Shown here in pieces: positions 16,989 to 26,187 of a stretch of 64,000 nt of DNA. Made by a program: the position numbers and the translations under genes. Numbering within the stretch: position 1 is the stretch's first letter; every line of letters begins with the position of its first letter. The notes beneath the pieces are model-generated. The model had not been told where the DNA came from. It worked only from the letters and a program-made list of their open reading frames with translations, and did not search any database. This DNA comes from Candidatus Aerophobota bacterium (GTDB taxonomy: Bacteria > Aerophobota > Aerophobia > Aerophobales > JAGGXI01). The DNA is taken from positions 1 to 64,000 of the forward strand of contig JAGGXI010000014.1 of assembly GCA_021163155.1 (NCBI GenBank). The letters are read 5' to 3'.

Positions 16989-17246
16989 GTGTTTGAAGCA
17001 GAAGTATTTATAACTTTTAAAGAAGGACTATTAGACCCTCAAGGGATAGCTATAAAAGGAGCCCTTGTATCTTTAGGTTACGATAATATATCCGATGTTC
17101 GTGTGGGAAAGTATATTTGTATAAAGCTAAATAATCAGGATAAAGATAAGGCTAAGAGCGAGTTGGAGGAGATGTGCGCAAAACTTTTATCAAATCCAGT
17201 TATCGAGAATTATAGGTATAAGATTATGGAGAAGAGTTCAGAATGA
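16989..17246 (+). CDS. purS: Phosphoribosylformylglycinamidine synthase subunit PurS
   Basis: PurS is the small structural subunit that bridges PurQ and PurL in the FGAM synthase of Gram-positives, archaea and Thermotoga-type bacteria. The GTG at 16989 is chosen, giving 85 residues beginning [19 protein letters not shown]. This matches the family start, and the codon is preceded by AGGGGGAG at good spacing. The longer frame from 16959 would run into the end of guaA. The last codon overlaps purQ by 4 bases. Confidence 0.92.
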   Translation: MFEAEVFITFKEGLLDPQGIAIKGALVSLGYDNISDVRVGKYICIKLNNQDKDKAKSELEEMCAKLLSNPVIENYRYKIMEKSSE

Positions 17247-17947
17247 AGTTTGGAGTAATTGTATTTCCTGGTTCAAATTGTGATTATGATTGCTACTGGG
17301 TGGTTAAGCGTATATTAAGGAAAAAGGTTGACTTTATCTGGCATAAAGAAAGAAATCTCTCTGGTTATGATTGTCTTATTCTTCCCGGCGGTTTTTCTTA
17401 TGGTGATTATCTTCGCACAGGTGCTATAGCCAGGTTTTCTCCTGTTATGAATGCGGTAGAGGCTTATGCCAGGAATGGAGGATTAATAATTGGTATATGT
17501 AATGGATTTCAGGTTCTCCTTGAAGCAGGCCTATTACCTGGAGCTATGGTAAGTAATAAAAGTCTTCAATTTATCTGTAAATTTATCTATATTCGGGTAG
17601 AGAATGATGCAACTCCTTACACTAACCTGTTTCATAAAGGACAAATTCTCAAAATCCCCATTGCTCATAATGAAGGAAATTATTATGCTGATGTGAAAAC
17701 TATACAGGCTTTAAATAAAAACAATCAGATTGTTTTTAGATATTGTGATGAGAAAGGAACTGTTTCTAAGGCATCCAATCCCAACGGAGCAAAGGAATCT
17801 ATAGCTGCTATCTGCAATAAAGAGGGCAATATTTTAGGGATAATGCCTCATCCAGAAAGAGCCTCTGAGCGGCTTTTAGGTTCAAAAGATGGGAGGGGTA
17901 TTTTTGAGTCAATAATAAAATGGATTGAATCAAAGGAAGCAAATTGA
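17243..17947 (+). CDS. purQ: FGAM synthase glutaminase subunit PurQ
   Basis: The glutaminase subunit delivers ammonia to PurL. 234 residues with the class I amidotransferase triad: the nucleophile Cys in [20 protein letters not shown] near residue 88 and His/Glu in [10 protein letters not shown] near the C-terminus. [13 protein letters not shown] is the family oxyanion region. It overlaps purS by 4 bases (ATGA) and its stop overlaps the TTG start of purL, so the three subunits should be made in step. Confidence 0.96.
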   Translation: MKFGVIVFPGSNCDYDCYWVVKRILRKKVDFIWHKERNLSGYDCLILPGGFSYGDYLRTGAIARFSPVMNAVEAYARNGGLIIGICNGFQVLLEAGLLPGAMVSNKSLQFICKFIYIRVENDATPYTNLFHKGQILKIPIAHNEGNYYADVKTIQALNKNNQIVFRYCDEKGTVSKASNPNGAKESIAAICNKEGNILGIMPHPERASERLLGSKDGRGIFESIIKWIESKEAN

Positions 17948-20193
17948 AAGAACCTAAAAGGATAACTCTTGAGCTAATAAAGTCGCATGGATTAACCAGG
18001 GAAGAGTATAAAAGAATTAAGGAAATTCTTGGGAGAGAGCCAAATTTTACTGAATTGGGCATCTTTTCTGTAATGTGGAGTGAGCATTGCAGCTATAAAA
18101 GCTCAAAGCTTGTTTTAAAATTATTTCCTATTACAGGCGAGAGTATATTAATTAAGGCAGGGGAAGAGAATGCAGGAGTGATTGATATTGGTGATGGATT
18201 GGCTGTAGTGATGAAAGTAGAATCACACAATCATCCTTCTGCAATAGAACCTGAGCAAGGAGCAGCTACTGGTATTGGAGGTATTGTTAGAGATATATTT
18301 ACTATGGGCGCTCGGCCTGTGGCTCTTCTTGATTCTCTCCGTTTTGGTCCTTTAAATAATGGTCGTAATCATTATCTATTTAGTAAGGTGGTGGAAGGAA
18401 TAGCTAGATATGGTAACTGCCTCGGAATACCTACTGTAGCAGGAGAGATCTATTTTGATAATACTTATGAAGGTAATCCTGTAGTCAATGTAATGTGTGT
18501 AGGGATAGCGTATAAAGAAGAACTTATTAAAGGCAGGGCAAGTGGGATAGGTAACTCTATTCTTTATGTGGGTTCAGATACAGGCCGAGATGGTCTGGGG
18601 GGAGCGAGCTTTGCCTCTCGAGAGCTTACCGAAGAATCAGAGAGGGATAGACCTGCTGTTCAAATAGGAGACCCTTTTAAAGAAAAACTACTTCTTGAAG
18701 CTTGTCTTGAGCTTCTAAAGACCAAAGTTGTAATAGGTATGCAGGATATGGGGGCAGCTGGACTTACCTCATCTATTTCAGAGATGGCTTCTCGGGGAGA
18801 CTGTGGTGTTCAAATAGATATCTCTCTTGTTCCTAAAAGAGAAAAGGGAATGATTCCTTATGAGGTAATGTTGTCAGAATCACAAGAGAGAATGGTCCTC
18901 ATTGTTAAAAAGGGAAAAGAAGAAATTGCTAAGAATGTCTTTAAAAAATGGGATCTTCATGCCGTTAATATTGGAAAGGTAACCAATGATGGTGTTTTCC
19001 GTGTATTAGATAAAGGTAAGATAGTAGCTCAGATTCCTGTTAAAGCCTTAGTAGATGATGCTCCAGTATATATTAGAGAGAAGAAAAAGCCGAGATATCT
19101 ATCACAGATAAAGAATTTTAGTGTTTCTCAAATTTTTGAACCTTCTAACTATAATGATATTTTAAAGAGACTACTAAATTCACCAACTATCTCCTCAAAA
19201 CAATGGGTTTATCGACAATATGACCATATGGTGAGGACAGATACTATCCTTTTACCGGGTGCAGATAGCAGCCTTATTCGAATTAAGGGAACAAAAAAAG
19301 CTATTGCTCTTACTATAGACGGTAATGGAGGCTATGCTTATCTTAATCCTTATGAAGGGGGAAAGATTGCTGTAGCTGAGGCGGCCAGAAATGTTGTCTG
19401 TGTAGGGGCTAAACCGTTAGCCATCACTAATTGTCTTAATTTTGGAAATCCTACTAAACCTGAGGTTTCTTGGCAATTTAAAAAATGTGTTGAGGGAATG
19501 GCTGAAGCTTGCCGTATTTTAAGGACACCAGTAACAGGAGGTAATGTTAGTTTTTATAATGAGAATCCTAAAGGGGCTATTGACCCAACTCCTGTGGTAG
19601 GAATGCTTGGTTTACTCGACGACATTAACCATTACTGCACGCCAAATTTTAAGAAGAAAGGAGACATCGTTATTCTTTTAGGAAAATTAGGCAGAGAGCA
19701 GGAGTTAGGAGGTAGTGAGTATATTAAATTAATTCATAATCTTAAGATAGGAGAGTCACCTAGAATTGATCTAAAAGAGGAAAAAGCAGTTCAAAGGACC
19801 TGTATTGAAATAATTGAAGCTGGTTTGATTAATTCTGCTCATGATTGCTCTGAGGGTGGCTTAGCCGTTGCTTTAGCTGAGTGTTGTATTTTAAGCCCTG
19901 AGTGTAAAATTGGTGCACTCATTAACTTCTCACCTCTTATACATCATCTTTTAACTATGAGAGCTGATGCCTTACTTTTTAATGAGGCTCAATCCCGTAT
20001 TATAATCTCCTTCCCCCCTGATAATTTTGCTAAGATAAAAGATTTCACTGAGAAGAACAATGTCTCTTTCTTTCAGTTAGGGACAGTAGGAGGAAAGGGA
20101 TTGGTTATTGAAAGAGATGAAAAGAAGTTAATAGATATCTCTGTAGATGAATTAGAAGATTATTATTATCGCTCTTTTTCTAGAAGTGTTTAA
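17944..20193 (+). CDS. purL: FGAM synthase large subunit (small-type PurL)
   Basis: ATP-dependent amidation of FGAR to FGAM. The 749 residues are typical of the small PurL that needs PurS and PurQ. Family marks include [20 protein letters not shown] near the N-terminus, [12 protein letters not shown] with the catalytic His, [14 protein letters not shown], and in the second half GGNVSFYNE and [14 protein letters not shown]. The start is TTG, embedded in the purQ stop (AATTGA), with AAAGGAAG upstream. It is the last gene of the purine operon. Confidence 0.97.
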   Translation: MKEPKRITLELIKSHGLTREEYKRIKEILGREPNFTELGIFSVMWSEHCSYKSSKLVLKLFPITGESILIKAGEENAGVIDIGDGLAVVMKVESHNHPSAIEPEQGAATGIGGIVRDIFTMGARPVALLDSLRFGPLNNGRNHYLFSKVVEGIARYGNCLGIPTVAGEIYFDNTYEGNPVVNVMCVGIAYKEELIKGRASGIGNSILYVGSDTGRDGLGGASFASRELTEESERDRPAVQIGDPFKEKLLLEACLELLKTKVVIGMQDMGAAGLTSSISEMASRGDCGVQIDISLVPKREKGMIPYEVMLSESQERMVLIVKKGKEEIAKNVFKKWDLHAVNIGKVTNDGVFRVLDKGKIVAQIPVKALVDDAPVYIREKKKPRYLSQIKNFSVSQIFEPSNYNDILKRLLNSPTISSKQWVYRQYDHMVRTDTILLPGADSSLIRIKGTKKAIALTIDGNGGYAYLNPYEGGKIAVAEAARNVVCVGAKPLAITNCLNFGNPTKPEVSWQFKKCVEGMAEACRILRTPVTGGNVSFYNENPKGAIDPTPVVGMLGLLDDINHYCTPNFKKKGDIVILLGKLGREQELGGSEYIKLIHNLKIGESPRIDLKEEKAVQRTCIEIIEAGLINSAHDCSEGGLAVALAECCILSPECKIGALINFSPLIHHLLTMRADALLFNEAQSRIIISFPPDNFAKIKDFTEKNNVSFFQLGTVGGKGLVIERDEKKLIDISVDELEDYYYRSFSRSV

Positions 20194-20249
20194 CCTCAAG
20201 TTTGATAATCTAGTAATAGGATGTAAAAATACGGCTTTGACATTAGAGG

Positions 20250-20294
20250 TATGACATTTTTATTTTGCAAAAAGTATGACATATTTACTTTGCA
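20250..20294. repeat. Two 20-base direct repeats with a 25-base period
   Basis: TATGACATTTTTATTTTGCA at 20250-20269 returns at 20275-20294 with two changes. Partial TTTGACAT and TGTGACAA strings flank them at 20237 and 20296. Paired TGACAT...TTTGCA repeats are a feature of the ends of some IS21-family elements (recalled, not checked), but no transposase is present. Confidence 0.6.
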
Positions 20295-20310
20295 TTGTGA
20301 CAATCTATAT

Positions 20311-20404
20311 GAGACCTCTGAAAAACCTCCAGAGGCCTCAATCTGTGTAATCTCGATTTTTATCTGTGTAATCAGATATTTCTGATTTTTTTAGAAATAT
20401 CTAT
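20311..20404. repeat. Double-hairpin repeat, family B, copy 1
   Basis: The first stem, GAGACCTCTG / CAGAGGCCTC, encloses an AAAAACCTC-type loop. A conserved linker (AATCTGTGTAATCTCGATTT) follows, then a second weaker AT hairpin (AGATATTTCTGA..TTAGAAATATCT). Close copies lie at 43076 and 56768, with diverged ones at 58240, 41203 and 20971. It lies just before the cold-shock gene promoter. Confidence 0.75.
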
Positions 20405-20411
20405 ATTATTA

Positions 20412-20439
20412 TTGACATTTTTAAGGAAAGTATTATAGT
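20412..20439 (+). promoter_or_regulatory. Promoter of the cold-shock gene
   Basis: TTGACA, a 16-base spacer, then TATAGT. The predicted start near 20446 gives a leader of about 35 bases, much shorter than the long thermosensor leader of E. coli cspA. Confidence 0.55.
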
Positions 20440-20480
20440 CTTATTGAGGTTCACTAATAATTATAAAAAGAGGTGTATGA

Positions 20481-20687
20481 ATGTCAGAAGAAGGAACGGT
20501 CAAATGGTTTGATGACCGTAAAGGTTATGGGTTTATCTCACGAGAAAATGGGGAAGATGTTTTTGTGCATTTTTCCAATATTGTTCGAGAGGGATTTAAG
20601 AGTTTAAAGGAAGGTGATAAAGTATCCTTTAATGTGCAGGATACCGAACGAGGACTTCAAGCAGTTGATGTAGTACGTAAGGAGTAG
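20481..20687 (+). CDS. Cold-shock domain protein (CspA family)
   Basis: A 68-residue OB-fold single-stranded nucleic acid chaperone of the usual length. RNP1 is KGYGFI (14-19) and RNP2 is VFVHF (27-31). The opening [15 protein letters not shown] is classic. It melts RNA structure and helps translation or stress adaptation in the cytoplasm. It is a monocistronic gene with its own promoter, set between two repeat-rich gaps. Several Csp paralogues usually exist, so the specific family member cannot be named. Confidence 0.95.
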   Translation: MSEEGTVKWFDDRKGYGFISRENGEDVFVHFSNIVREGFKSLKEGDKVSFNVQDTERGLQAVDVVRKE

Positions 20688-20821
20688 GTAGAGACAAGTG
20701 ACCCCCCAGCTGGATGATTATAATTAAATTTATAAGTTAAAGCTTTGTTTTTGATTGTAAGACTTCAGCTGGGATAGCCACCTCAAATTAAATAAATTTA
20801 GAAAGTTTGAGTTAAAATACT

Positions 20822-20898
20822 AGGATTTTAAAATAAGATAGAATAATTTGTTTATTTTGAACTAATCAGTAAACAAATGTCTTCAACTGTAAAATCCT
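20822..20898. repeat. Nested pair of perfect inverted repeats
   Basis: The outer arms AGGATTTTA (20822-20830) and TAAAATCCT (20890-20898) and the inner arms ATTTGTTTA (20846-20854) and TAAACAAAT (20870-20878) are both perfect 9-base pairs, with a 15-base loop. The rest of the 20688-21036 gap also holds CCCAGCTG / CAGCTGGG arms near 20704 and 20768. No gene was found in the gap. It may be a structured RNA or an operator. Confidence 0.5.
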
Positions 20899-20970
20899 AA
20901 AAGTAAATAGTTATTTTATTTTTTTAAAAGGGTATTATTTGCTATTATTATAATAACTTGTCGCTTATAG

Positions 20971-21027
20971 TAGAGGCCTCTAATCTGTATAATCAAGAAT
21001 TTCTGATTTTTTCAAAAATTTGTAGAG
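20971..21027. repeat. Family B repeat, diverged fragment
   Basis: TAGAGGCCTCTAATCTGTATAATC resembles the family B linker, and an AATTTCTGAT..TCAAAAATTT hairpin follows. It ends in the ribosome binding site (AGAGGAGGG) of the LytM gene, so a repeat copy appears to have supplied leader sequence. Confidence 0.45.
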
Positions 21028-21036
21028 GAGGGGTAA

Positions 21037-22320
21037 ATGGAAAAAAGAAAAAAATTTTTTAAAATTTTAGTCATTGGATTGATTGTAGTAATTGCTGGCT
21101 TTTTAACCATTGGTTTAAATATTTCAAAAACCCAAAATTTGGCATCAGAAAAAACCTCTCAAAAAAGTATAATATCAAAGAAGTCACCATTTAAAATAAA
21201 AACAAAAAATCAAATAAAATCCAGTGATGTAAAATCCAGTGATGTTTCTGCAAACCAAGTAATTATAGAAGGAATTCTTAAACGAGGAGATTCTCTTTAT
21301 TCCTCTCTTCATAGGCAGGGAATTTCTCCAGGAGAAATTTACAAACTAAAAAAGGCTTTAAGCCCAATAGTCAATATAAATTCTCTTCCTGTTAAGAGTA
21401 AATATCGTTTAATACATAATACACAAGGTAAGTTTGTCGAATTTATCTATAATCTTAACCCTATAGATACTTATATTGTATCTTCTTCTATCTCAGGAGA
21501 ATTAAAAGCGTATAAGAAAAAACCTATTTTAAAGATTGTAAAAATAGAAGGTAAAATTGAGGATTCTTTTTACAATGCTGTGCTAAAAGCTAATGAATCT
21601 CCCGAGGTAGCTGCAAGCTTTGCTGATATTTTTAAGTGGCAAATTGATTTCAATACTGAATTACGAAAAGATGATACTTTTAAACTGATAGTAAAAAAGG
21701 AAGAACAAAATAATTTTTCTCGTCCAGTAAGGGTATTAGCTGCTCAATATAAAGGAAAGCTTACAGGAGAATATACGGCAATTTTTTTTAAGGATTCTAA
21801 TGGGCATAGCGACTATTATACACCTAACGGGAAATCTTTAAGAAAGGCATTCTTACGAGCACCTTTAAAGTATAAGTATATTAGTTCTCCTTTCTCTTAT
21901 CATCGTCTTCACCCTGTTTTACGGGTATGGCGTCCCCATTTGGGGATTGATTATGCCGCTCCCACAGGAACTCCAGTGGTAGCTATAGCAGATGGTTTAG
22001 TAACCACTGTTAGTTGGGCTAACGATTGTGGTAGATACATAAAAATTAAGCATCTCAATAGGTATGAGAGTGTTTATGCTCATCTTTCTCGATATGCAAA
22101 AAACATTAAGAGAGGTGTGCGTGTTTATCAAGGGCAAATAATTGGCTATGTAGGTTCCAGTGGCTTATCTACAGGCCCTCATTTATATTTTGCTATAAGT
22201 AGAAATGGTAAACGAATGAATTTTTTAAAGATGAAAATGCCTTCCGCATCTTCTGTTAATTCTAAGGATATCCCTCGATTTAAAGAGATAAAAAGAAACT
22301 ATTACTCTCTTCTCTCTTAA
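21037..22320 (+). CDS. LytM/M23-domain envelope protein, probably catalytically inactive
   Basis: 427 residues. One membrane segment lies at about 9-29, followed by a Lys/Ser-rich linker with a doubled KSSDV, then a LysM-like or stalk region (GILKRGDSLYSSL..QGISPGEIY), then an M23 domain from about residue 280. Zinc residues His and Asp are present in RPHLGIDYAAP, and YAHLS is present. The final family motif HLHF reads HLYF (TGPHLYFAIS), replacing the third zinc ligand with Tyr. Such degenerate LytM proteins (EnvC, NlpD) activate amidases instead of cutting peptidoglycan, so that role is inferred here. Confidence 0.85.
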   Translation: MEKRKKFFKILVIGLIVVIAGFLTIGLNISKTQNLASEKTSQKSIISKKSPFKIKTKNQIKSSDVKSSDVSANQVIIEGILKRGDSLYSSLHRQGISPGEIYKLKKALSPIVNINSLPVKSKYRLIHNTQGKFVEFIYNLNPIDTYIVSSSISGELKAYKKKPILKIVKIEGKIEDSFYNAVLKANESPEVAASFADIFKWQIDFNTELRKDDTFKLIVKKEEQNNFSRPVRVLAAQYKGKLTGEYTAIFFKDSNGHSDYYTPNGKSLRKAFLRAPLKYKYISSPFSYHRLHPVLRVWRPHLGIDYAAPTGTPVVAIADGLVTTVSWANDCGRYIKIKHLNRYESVYAHLSRYAKNIKRGVRVYQGQIIGYVGSSGLSTGPHLYFAISRNGKRMNFLKMKMPSASSVNSKDIPRFKEIKRNYYSLLS

Positions 22321-22351
22321 AGAGAAAATCCGCTTGTTTTTTAAACATCAT

Positions 22352-22554
22352 AAGGTAATATTTTTCCCACGCAGAGGGAAGATAAAGGGTAAAATTGGTA
22401 GCCGCGAGGCTCAGAGCCTGCGTCTCTTCTGCACAACCTAAACCCCATTAGATGTTACTACTATTTAGCGAGGTAAAGGTTGCGGCTACCCTGCCTTACC
22501 GACCAAACTCGACTGTAAATTTCCTTCTAAGCAGGGTGTTCACTGAGTATTTAC
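22352..22554. mobile_element. MITE-like repeat family A, copy 1 (one end lost)
   Basis: Nearly identical, in reverse orientation, to the element at 61645-61873. The right end carries the terminal repeat GTTCACTGAGTATTTAC at 22538-22554. At the left, similarity stops at AAGGTAATATTT, so the other terminal repeat is missing. The interior holds GGTAGCCGC ... GCGGCTACC and a GGCTCAGAGCC palindrome. It has no coding capacity and fills the gap between the LytM gene and era. Confidence 0.8.
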
Positions 22555-22603
22555 CAAATCAGCGCAGTACTTAAAAGCGATGCCTTCCATTATATTTTGA
22601 AAT

Positions 22604-23521
22604 CTATATGTTATATCCTAAATCTTTCAATGATTCTGTATGTTTACGCCATTCCTTTTTTACTCTTACCCATAAATCTAAATAAATTTTACAACCAAAA
22701 TGTTTTTCAATGTCTTTCCGCGCTAATTTTCCTATTTCTTTTATCATTTTTCCTTTTTTGCCAACGAGGATTCCTTTTTGGGAGATATGCTCCACGTAAA
22801 TAGATGCTTTAATGTAGATTAAGTTTTCTTTTCTTTCCTTAAATTCTTCTACTTTCACCATTGTAGAATAAGGTATCTCCTGGTGAGTAAGAAGGTATAT
22901 CTTTTCTCTAATCAATTCTGCTACTAAAATTCTTTCTGGTTGGTCTGTAATTAAATCTGAGGAGTAATAAGGTTCGTGAAAAGGAAGATATTGAATCATT
23001 TTTCCTGCAAGTATGGATAGATTTGTTCCTTTCTTTGCTGAAATAGGAATAATTTCTGTGAAAGGGAAAAGATTGTAGTAAATTTTACTTAGCTCATTTA
23101 AATAATCTTTATTTGTTTTGTCTATCTTGTTTATCACTAAAAATGCTATTTTTTTTAACTCTTTTAATTTTTGTAAAATAAATTTATCTTCTTCATCAGG
23201 AGGAAGAGAGTTTACCATTAATAGTATTATATCTACTCCTTCTATGCTTTTAATGGCTTCTTTAATGATATGTTTATCTACAAGAGTTTTAGCCTCTTCA
23301 GTATCCATTATTCCCGGTGTGTCCATAAAGACAATTTGGGCTTCATCAAAGGTTACTATTCCCTTAATGATATCTCGCGTAGTTTGTGGTAATGGAGAAA
23401 TAATAGTAATTTTCTCTCCTACTAATTTGTTAATTAAAGTGGATTTACCTACATTAGGTTTTCCTATTAAGCTGACAAATCCAGATTTAAATTTTTCTTC
23501 TTTTATTTTCTTAGCAAACAA
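22604..23521 (-). CDS. era: GTPase Era
   Basis: Era is an essential GTPase that binds the 3' end of 16S rRNA and helps 30S maturation. 305 residues, the family length. P-loop GKPNVGKST near residue 20, switch region PQTTRDIIKGI, DTPG and NKID motifs in the G domain, then a C-terminal KH domain with GKKGKMIKEIG and IYLDLWVRVK. The start is TTG with AGAGG upstream, and no ATG fits the conserved N-terminus. It is the last gene of the minus-strand block. Confidence 0.96.
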   Translation of the reverse strand: MFAKKIKEEKFKSGFVSLIGKPNVGKSTLINKLVGEKITIISPLPQTTRDIIKGIVTFDEAQIVFMDTPGIMDTEEAKTLVDKHIIKEAIKSIEGVDIILLMVNSLPPDEEDKFILQKLKELKKIAFLVINKIDKTNKDYLNELSKIYYNLFPFTEIIPISAKKGTNLSILAGKMIQYLPFHEPYYSSDLITDQPERILVAELIREKIYLLTHQEIPYSTMVKVEEFKERKENLIYIKASIYVEHISQKGILVGKKGKMIKEIGKLARKDIEKHFGCKIYLDLWVRVKKEWRKHTESLKDLGYNI

Positions 23522-23582
23522 ATTTTTCCTCTCTTATTAATAATAGTTACAATAATTCAAAATAATCGGATGATTTTTAAGT

Positions 23583-24917
23583 TTAAAGTAAGGAGAAGTA
23601 TTTTTTTAATTCATAGGAAGTAACCTGGGAACGATAATTTTCCCATTCCATCTTTTTATTCTCTATCAATTTAAAGAAAAGGTGCTCTCCCAGTGTCTTT
23701 TTTAACCAATCACTTTTTTCTGCTATTTTTATAGCTTCCCATAAATTTTCTGGAAGATGAGTTATCCCTGCCTTCTTTCGTTCCTCCTCATCCATTTTGT
23801 ACACATTTCTGTTTATAGGCTCTGCAAGACTATATTTTTTTTCAATTCCCTCCAATCCGGCTGAGAGCATTGCGGCGAAAGCTAAATAAGGATTACAAGC
23901 AGGGTCTGGAGATCTAAGTTCTATACGCACGCCATCTTCTTTACCCGGATTATAACCAGGTATTCTAATGAGGTCAGATCTATTTTTAAAGGCCCAGGAA
24001 AGATAAACTGGAGCCTCATACCCGGGGACCAATCGTTTATACGAGTTAACCCATTGATTGGTAATCAAGGTAAATTCACATATATGTTTTAACAAGCCCG
24101 CAATATATCTTTTTGCAATCTCCGAAAGGTAATGTTTATTTTGAGGGTCAAAGAAAACATTTTTTTCTCCTTTAAAAAGAGATTGATGAATATGTAGTCC
24201 ACTACCATTTTCTTCATATACAGGCTTTGGCATAAAAGTAGCATAAAGATTGTTTTTTAAGGCTATTTCTTTAATTATTAAACGGGAAATCATAATGTTA
24301 TCAGCTATAGTTAAAGCATCAGTATATTTTAAATCTATTTCTTGTTGGCTTGAAGCTGCCTCATGATGAGAACACTCCACCTCTATCCCCATCTTCTCTA
24401 AGGTAAAGACTGTTTGGTTGCGGATGTTACTTGCTGCGTCTGGAGGAGTTAAATCGAAGTAACCTCCCTTATCTAATCCCTTGGGAGGTATTTGAGGAGA
24501 ATGAAAATAAAAATATTCCAATTCCGGCCCTACATAAAAAGTATATCCTAATTTGGATGCTTTTTTTAAATTTTTCTTTAATATATAACGAGGATATCCC
24601 GGATAAGGTGCTCCATCAGGTTCAAGGATATCACAAAATATCATAGCTATTTTCCCTGCCTCAGAGGAGTTTTGTGAGGAGATAAAAAAAGCAGAAGGAT
24701 CGGGCATAGCTATCATATCGCTTTCCTCAATGCGAACAAAACCTTCTATAGATGACCCATCAAATCCGAATCCCTCTTCTAAAACACTTTTTAGTTTTTC
24801 AGGAGTAATAGTAAAGCTTTTCAAAAAACCTAATATATCAGTAAAACAGAGTTGAATAAACCTTACCCCTTGTTTTTTTATTTCTTCCAAAACCCTCTCT
24901 CTGTTTGCATTTTTCAT
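23583..24917 (-). CDS. glnA: Glutamine synthetase type I
   Basis: Makes glutamine from glutamate, ammonia and ATP; also the amide source for GuaA and PurQ in this window. The ATG at 24917 gives 444 residues, the usual length, beginning MKNANRERVLEEIKKQGV with GAGG well placed. An upstream in-frame start at 24938 is less likely. Seen: FGFDGSSIEGF, the ELEYF metal ligands, NGSGLHIHQS and the Arg-rich EDGVRIELRSPD. The adenylylation Tyr region of the beta-type enzyme was not recognised, suggesting the alpha type with feedback control. Confidence 0.95.
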   Translation of the reverse strand: MKNANRERVLEEIKKQGVRFIQLCFTDILGFLKSFTITPEKLKSVLEEGFGFDGSSIEGFVRIEESDMIAMPDPSAFFISSQNSSEAGKIAMIFCDILEPDGAPYPGYPRYILKKNLKKASKLGYTFYVGPELEYFYFHSPQIPPKGLDKGGYFDLTPPDAASNIRNQTVFTLEKMGIEVECSHHEAASSQQEIDLKYTDALTIADNIMISRLIIKEIALKNNLYATFMPKPVYEENGSGLHIHQSLFKGEKNVFFDPQNKHYLSEIAKRYIAGLLKHICEFTLITNQWVNSYKRLVPGYEAPVYLSWAFKNRSDLIRIPGYNPGKEDGVRIELRSPDPACNPYLAFAAMLSAGLEGIEKKYSLAEPINRNVYKMDEEERKKAGITHLPENLWEAIKIAEKSDWLKKTLGEHLFFKLIENKKMEWENYRSQVTSYELKKYFSLL

Positions 24918-24984
24918 TTTTAAACCTCTTTTTTGCAAAATTATATTTTATTCCCTTATCAAAAGTTACTTTTCCTCTATTTTT

Positions 24985-25245
24985 CTAATTATCTTTTTGA
25001 TGATTATATTCTTTGATAACCATTTCTTGAATTAATTTTCGTAGTTCTTGATTAACAGGGTAGGCAGTATCTATAAATTCTCCGTTAGGCAATTTACGGG
25101 ATGGCATAGCAACGAAAGGCCCATTCTTTCCCTGAATAATTTTTAGCCCATGTATACGAAAAGAGTTATCAAAAGTGATAGTTGCCCAAGCTTTGAATTT
25201 ATCTTTTCCTTCAACCTTCCTTATTATTACTTCTGAGATTTTCAA
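24985..25245 (-). CDS. spoVG: SpoVG-family RNA/DNA-binding regulator
   Basis: 86 residues matching SpoVG: MKISEVIIRKVEG, KAWATITFDNSFRIHGLKI, GPFVAMPSRKLPNGEF and AYPVN. SpoVG proteins bind nucleic acids and tune gene expression (septation in Bacillus, virulence in Listeria and Borrelia); they also occur in non-sporulating bacteria, so this is not evidence of sporulation. The start overlaps the end of ispE by 35 bases. A small ispE-spoVG pairing is well known in Firmicutes. Confidence 0.93.
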   Translation of the reverse strand: MKISEVIIRKVEGKDKFKAWATITFDNSFRIHGLKIIQGKNGPFVAMPSRKLPNGEFIDTAYPVNQELRKLIQEMVIKEYNHQKDN

Positions 25246-26119
25246 CCTTCTCCTCCTTTAGACTTTTGTCTGTGGGTTGGACTAAATAGACCTTCCCCCT
25301 GTTTTGTAGTTTATGTAATATATATTTTGCTTTTTCTCTGTTTTCCACTATGGTAAAGATAGTAGAACCGCTTCCTGTCATTAAAGAGCCTTTTGCTCCC
25401 ATAATTAGCATTTCTCTTTTAATCTCTTTGATTAAAGGAAACTTTTCCATAACTACTTCTTCTAATTTATTGTATAAGAAAGGTGACAACCCCATTAATC
25501 CTTCTTTTTCTATTAACTCATTAATTAGTTTAATATTTAATTTTTTTTTTGTCAATTTTACTTTTACCTTTTTATATGCCCAAGAAGTAGAGATAGGAAT
25601 TTGGGGGTACAATAGAATTATCCATCCGTCTTTTATAGAAAGAAGAGGAGTAATCTTTTCTCCTTTTCCCCTAACAAGAGCTGTTCCTCCTTTTAAACAA
25701 AAAGGAATATCTGCTCCTAATTCATTAGCCCATTTTAAAAGATCTGAAGACTCAACTTTTGTCTGAAAGAGTTTATCCATACCTACCAATGTAGCTGCAG
25801 CATCAGCACTTCCTCCCCCTAATCCTGCTCCTGAAGGAATGGTTTTATAAATTTCTATCTCTAATCCCTCTTTTATTTTTGTTCGCTTAAAGAACAGATT
25901 TGCCGCACGCCAACAAAGATTTTTTTCATTTAGAGGAATTTTAGAGTTATTTGAAATGATTTTAATATTTTTCTTTATAGGCCTTAAAGTGATTTTGTCG
26001 GATAATGTTACCGATTGCATTATAGACTCAATTTTATGGTAACCATTTCTATATTTTCCTAATACATTTAAATAAAGGTTGATTTTTCCTGCTGCCCAAA
26101 TTATTAATTTTTTTTTCAT
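25211..26119 (-). CDS. ispE: 4-diphosphocytidyl-2-C-methyl-D-erythritol kinase
   Basis: The fourth step of the MEP isoprenoid pathway, phosphorylating CDP-methylerythritol. 302 residues with GHMP-kinase marks: AAGKINLYLNVLGKYRNGYH near the N-terminus and the ATP loop PSGAGLGGGSADAAATL near residue 90. The C-terminal GHMP motif reads LMTGSGSTIFTI. The first MEP enzyme, dxs, is at 38849-40720, supporting a complete MEP route in this genome. It ends inside spoVG. Confidence 0.95.
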   Translation of the reverse strand: MKKKLIIWAAGKINLYLNVLGKYRNGYHKIESIMQSVTLSDKITLRPIKKNIKIISNNSKIPLNEKNLCWRAANLFFKRTKIKEGLEIEIYKTIPSGAGLGGGSADAAATLVGMDKLFQTKVESSDLLKWANELGADIPFCLKGGTALVRGKGEKITPLLSIKDGWIILLYPQIPISTSWAYKKVKVKLTKKKLNIKLINELIEKEGLMGLSPFLYNKLEEVVMEKFPLIKEIKREMLIMGAKGSLMTGSGSTIFTIVENREKAKYILHKLQNRGKVYLVQPTDKSLKEEKVENLRSNNKEG

Positions 26120-26187
26120 CTAAAATTTTATCCCTGGTTTGATAAACTATTAAAATTCTTTTTAAGTGATTTTTTGCATTTATCATG

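Noticed and set aside
24985-25245. Evidence for sporulation from spoVG
   Set aside because: SpoVG is widespread in non-sporulating bacteria and no other sporulation gene was seen.
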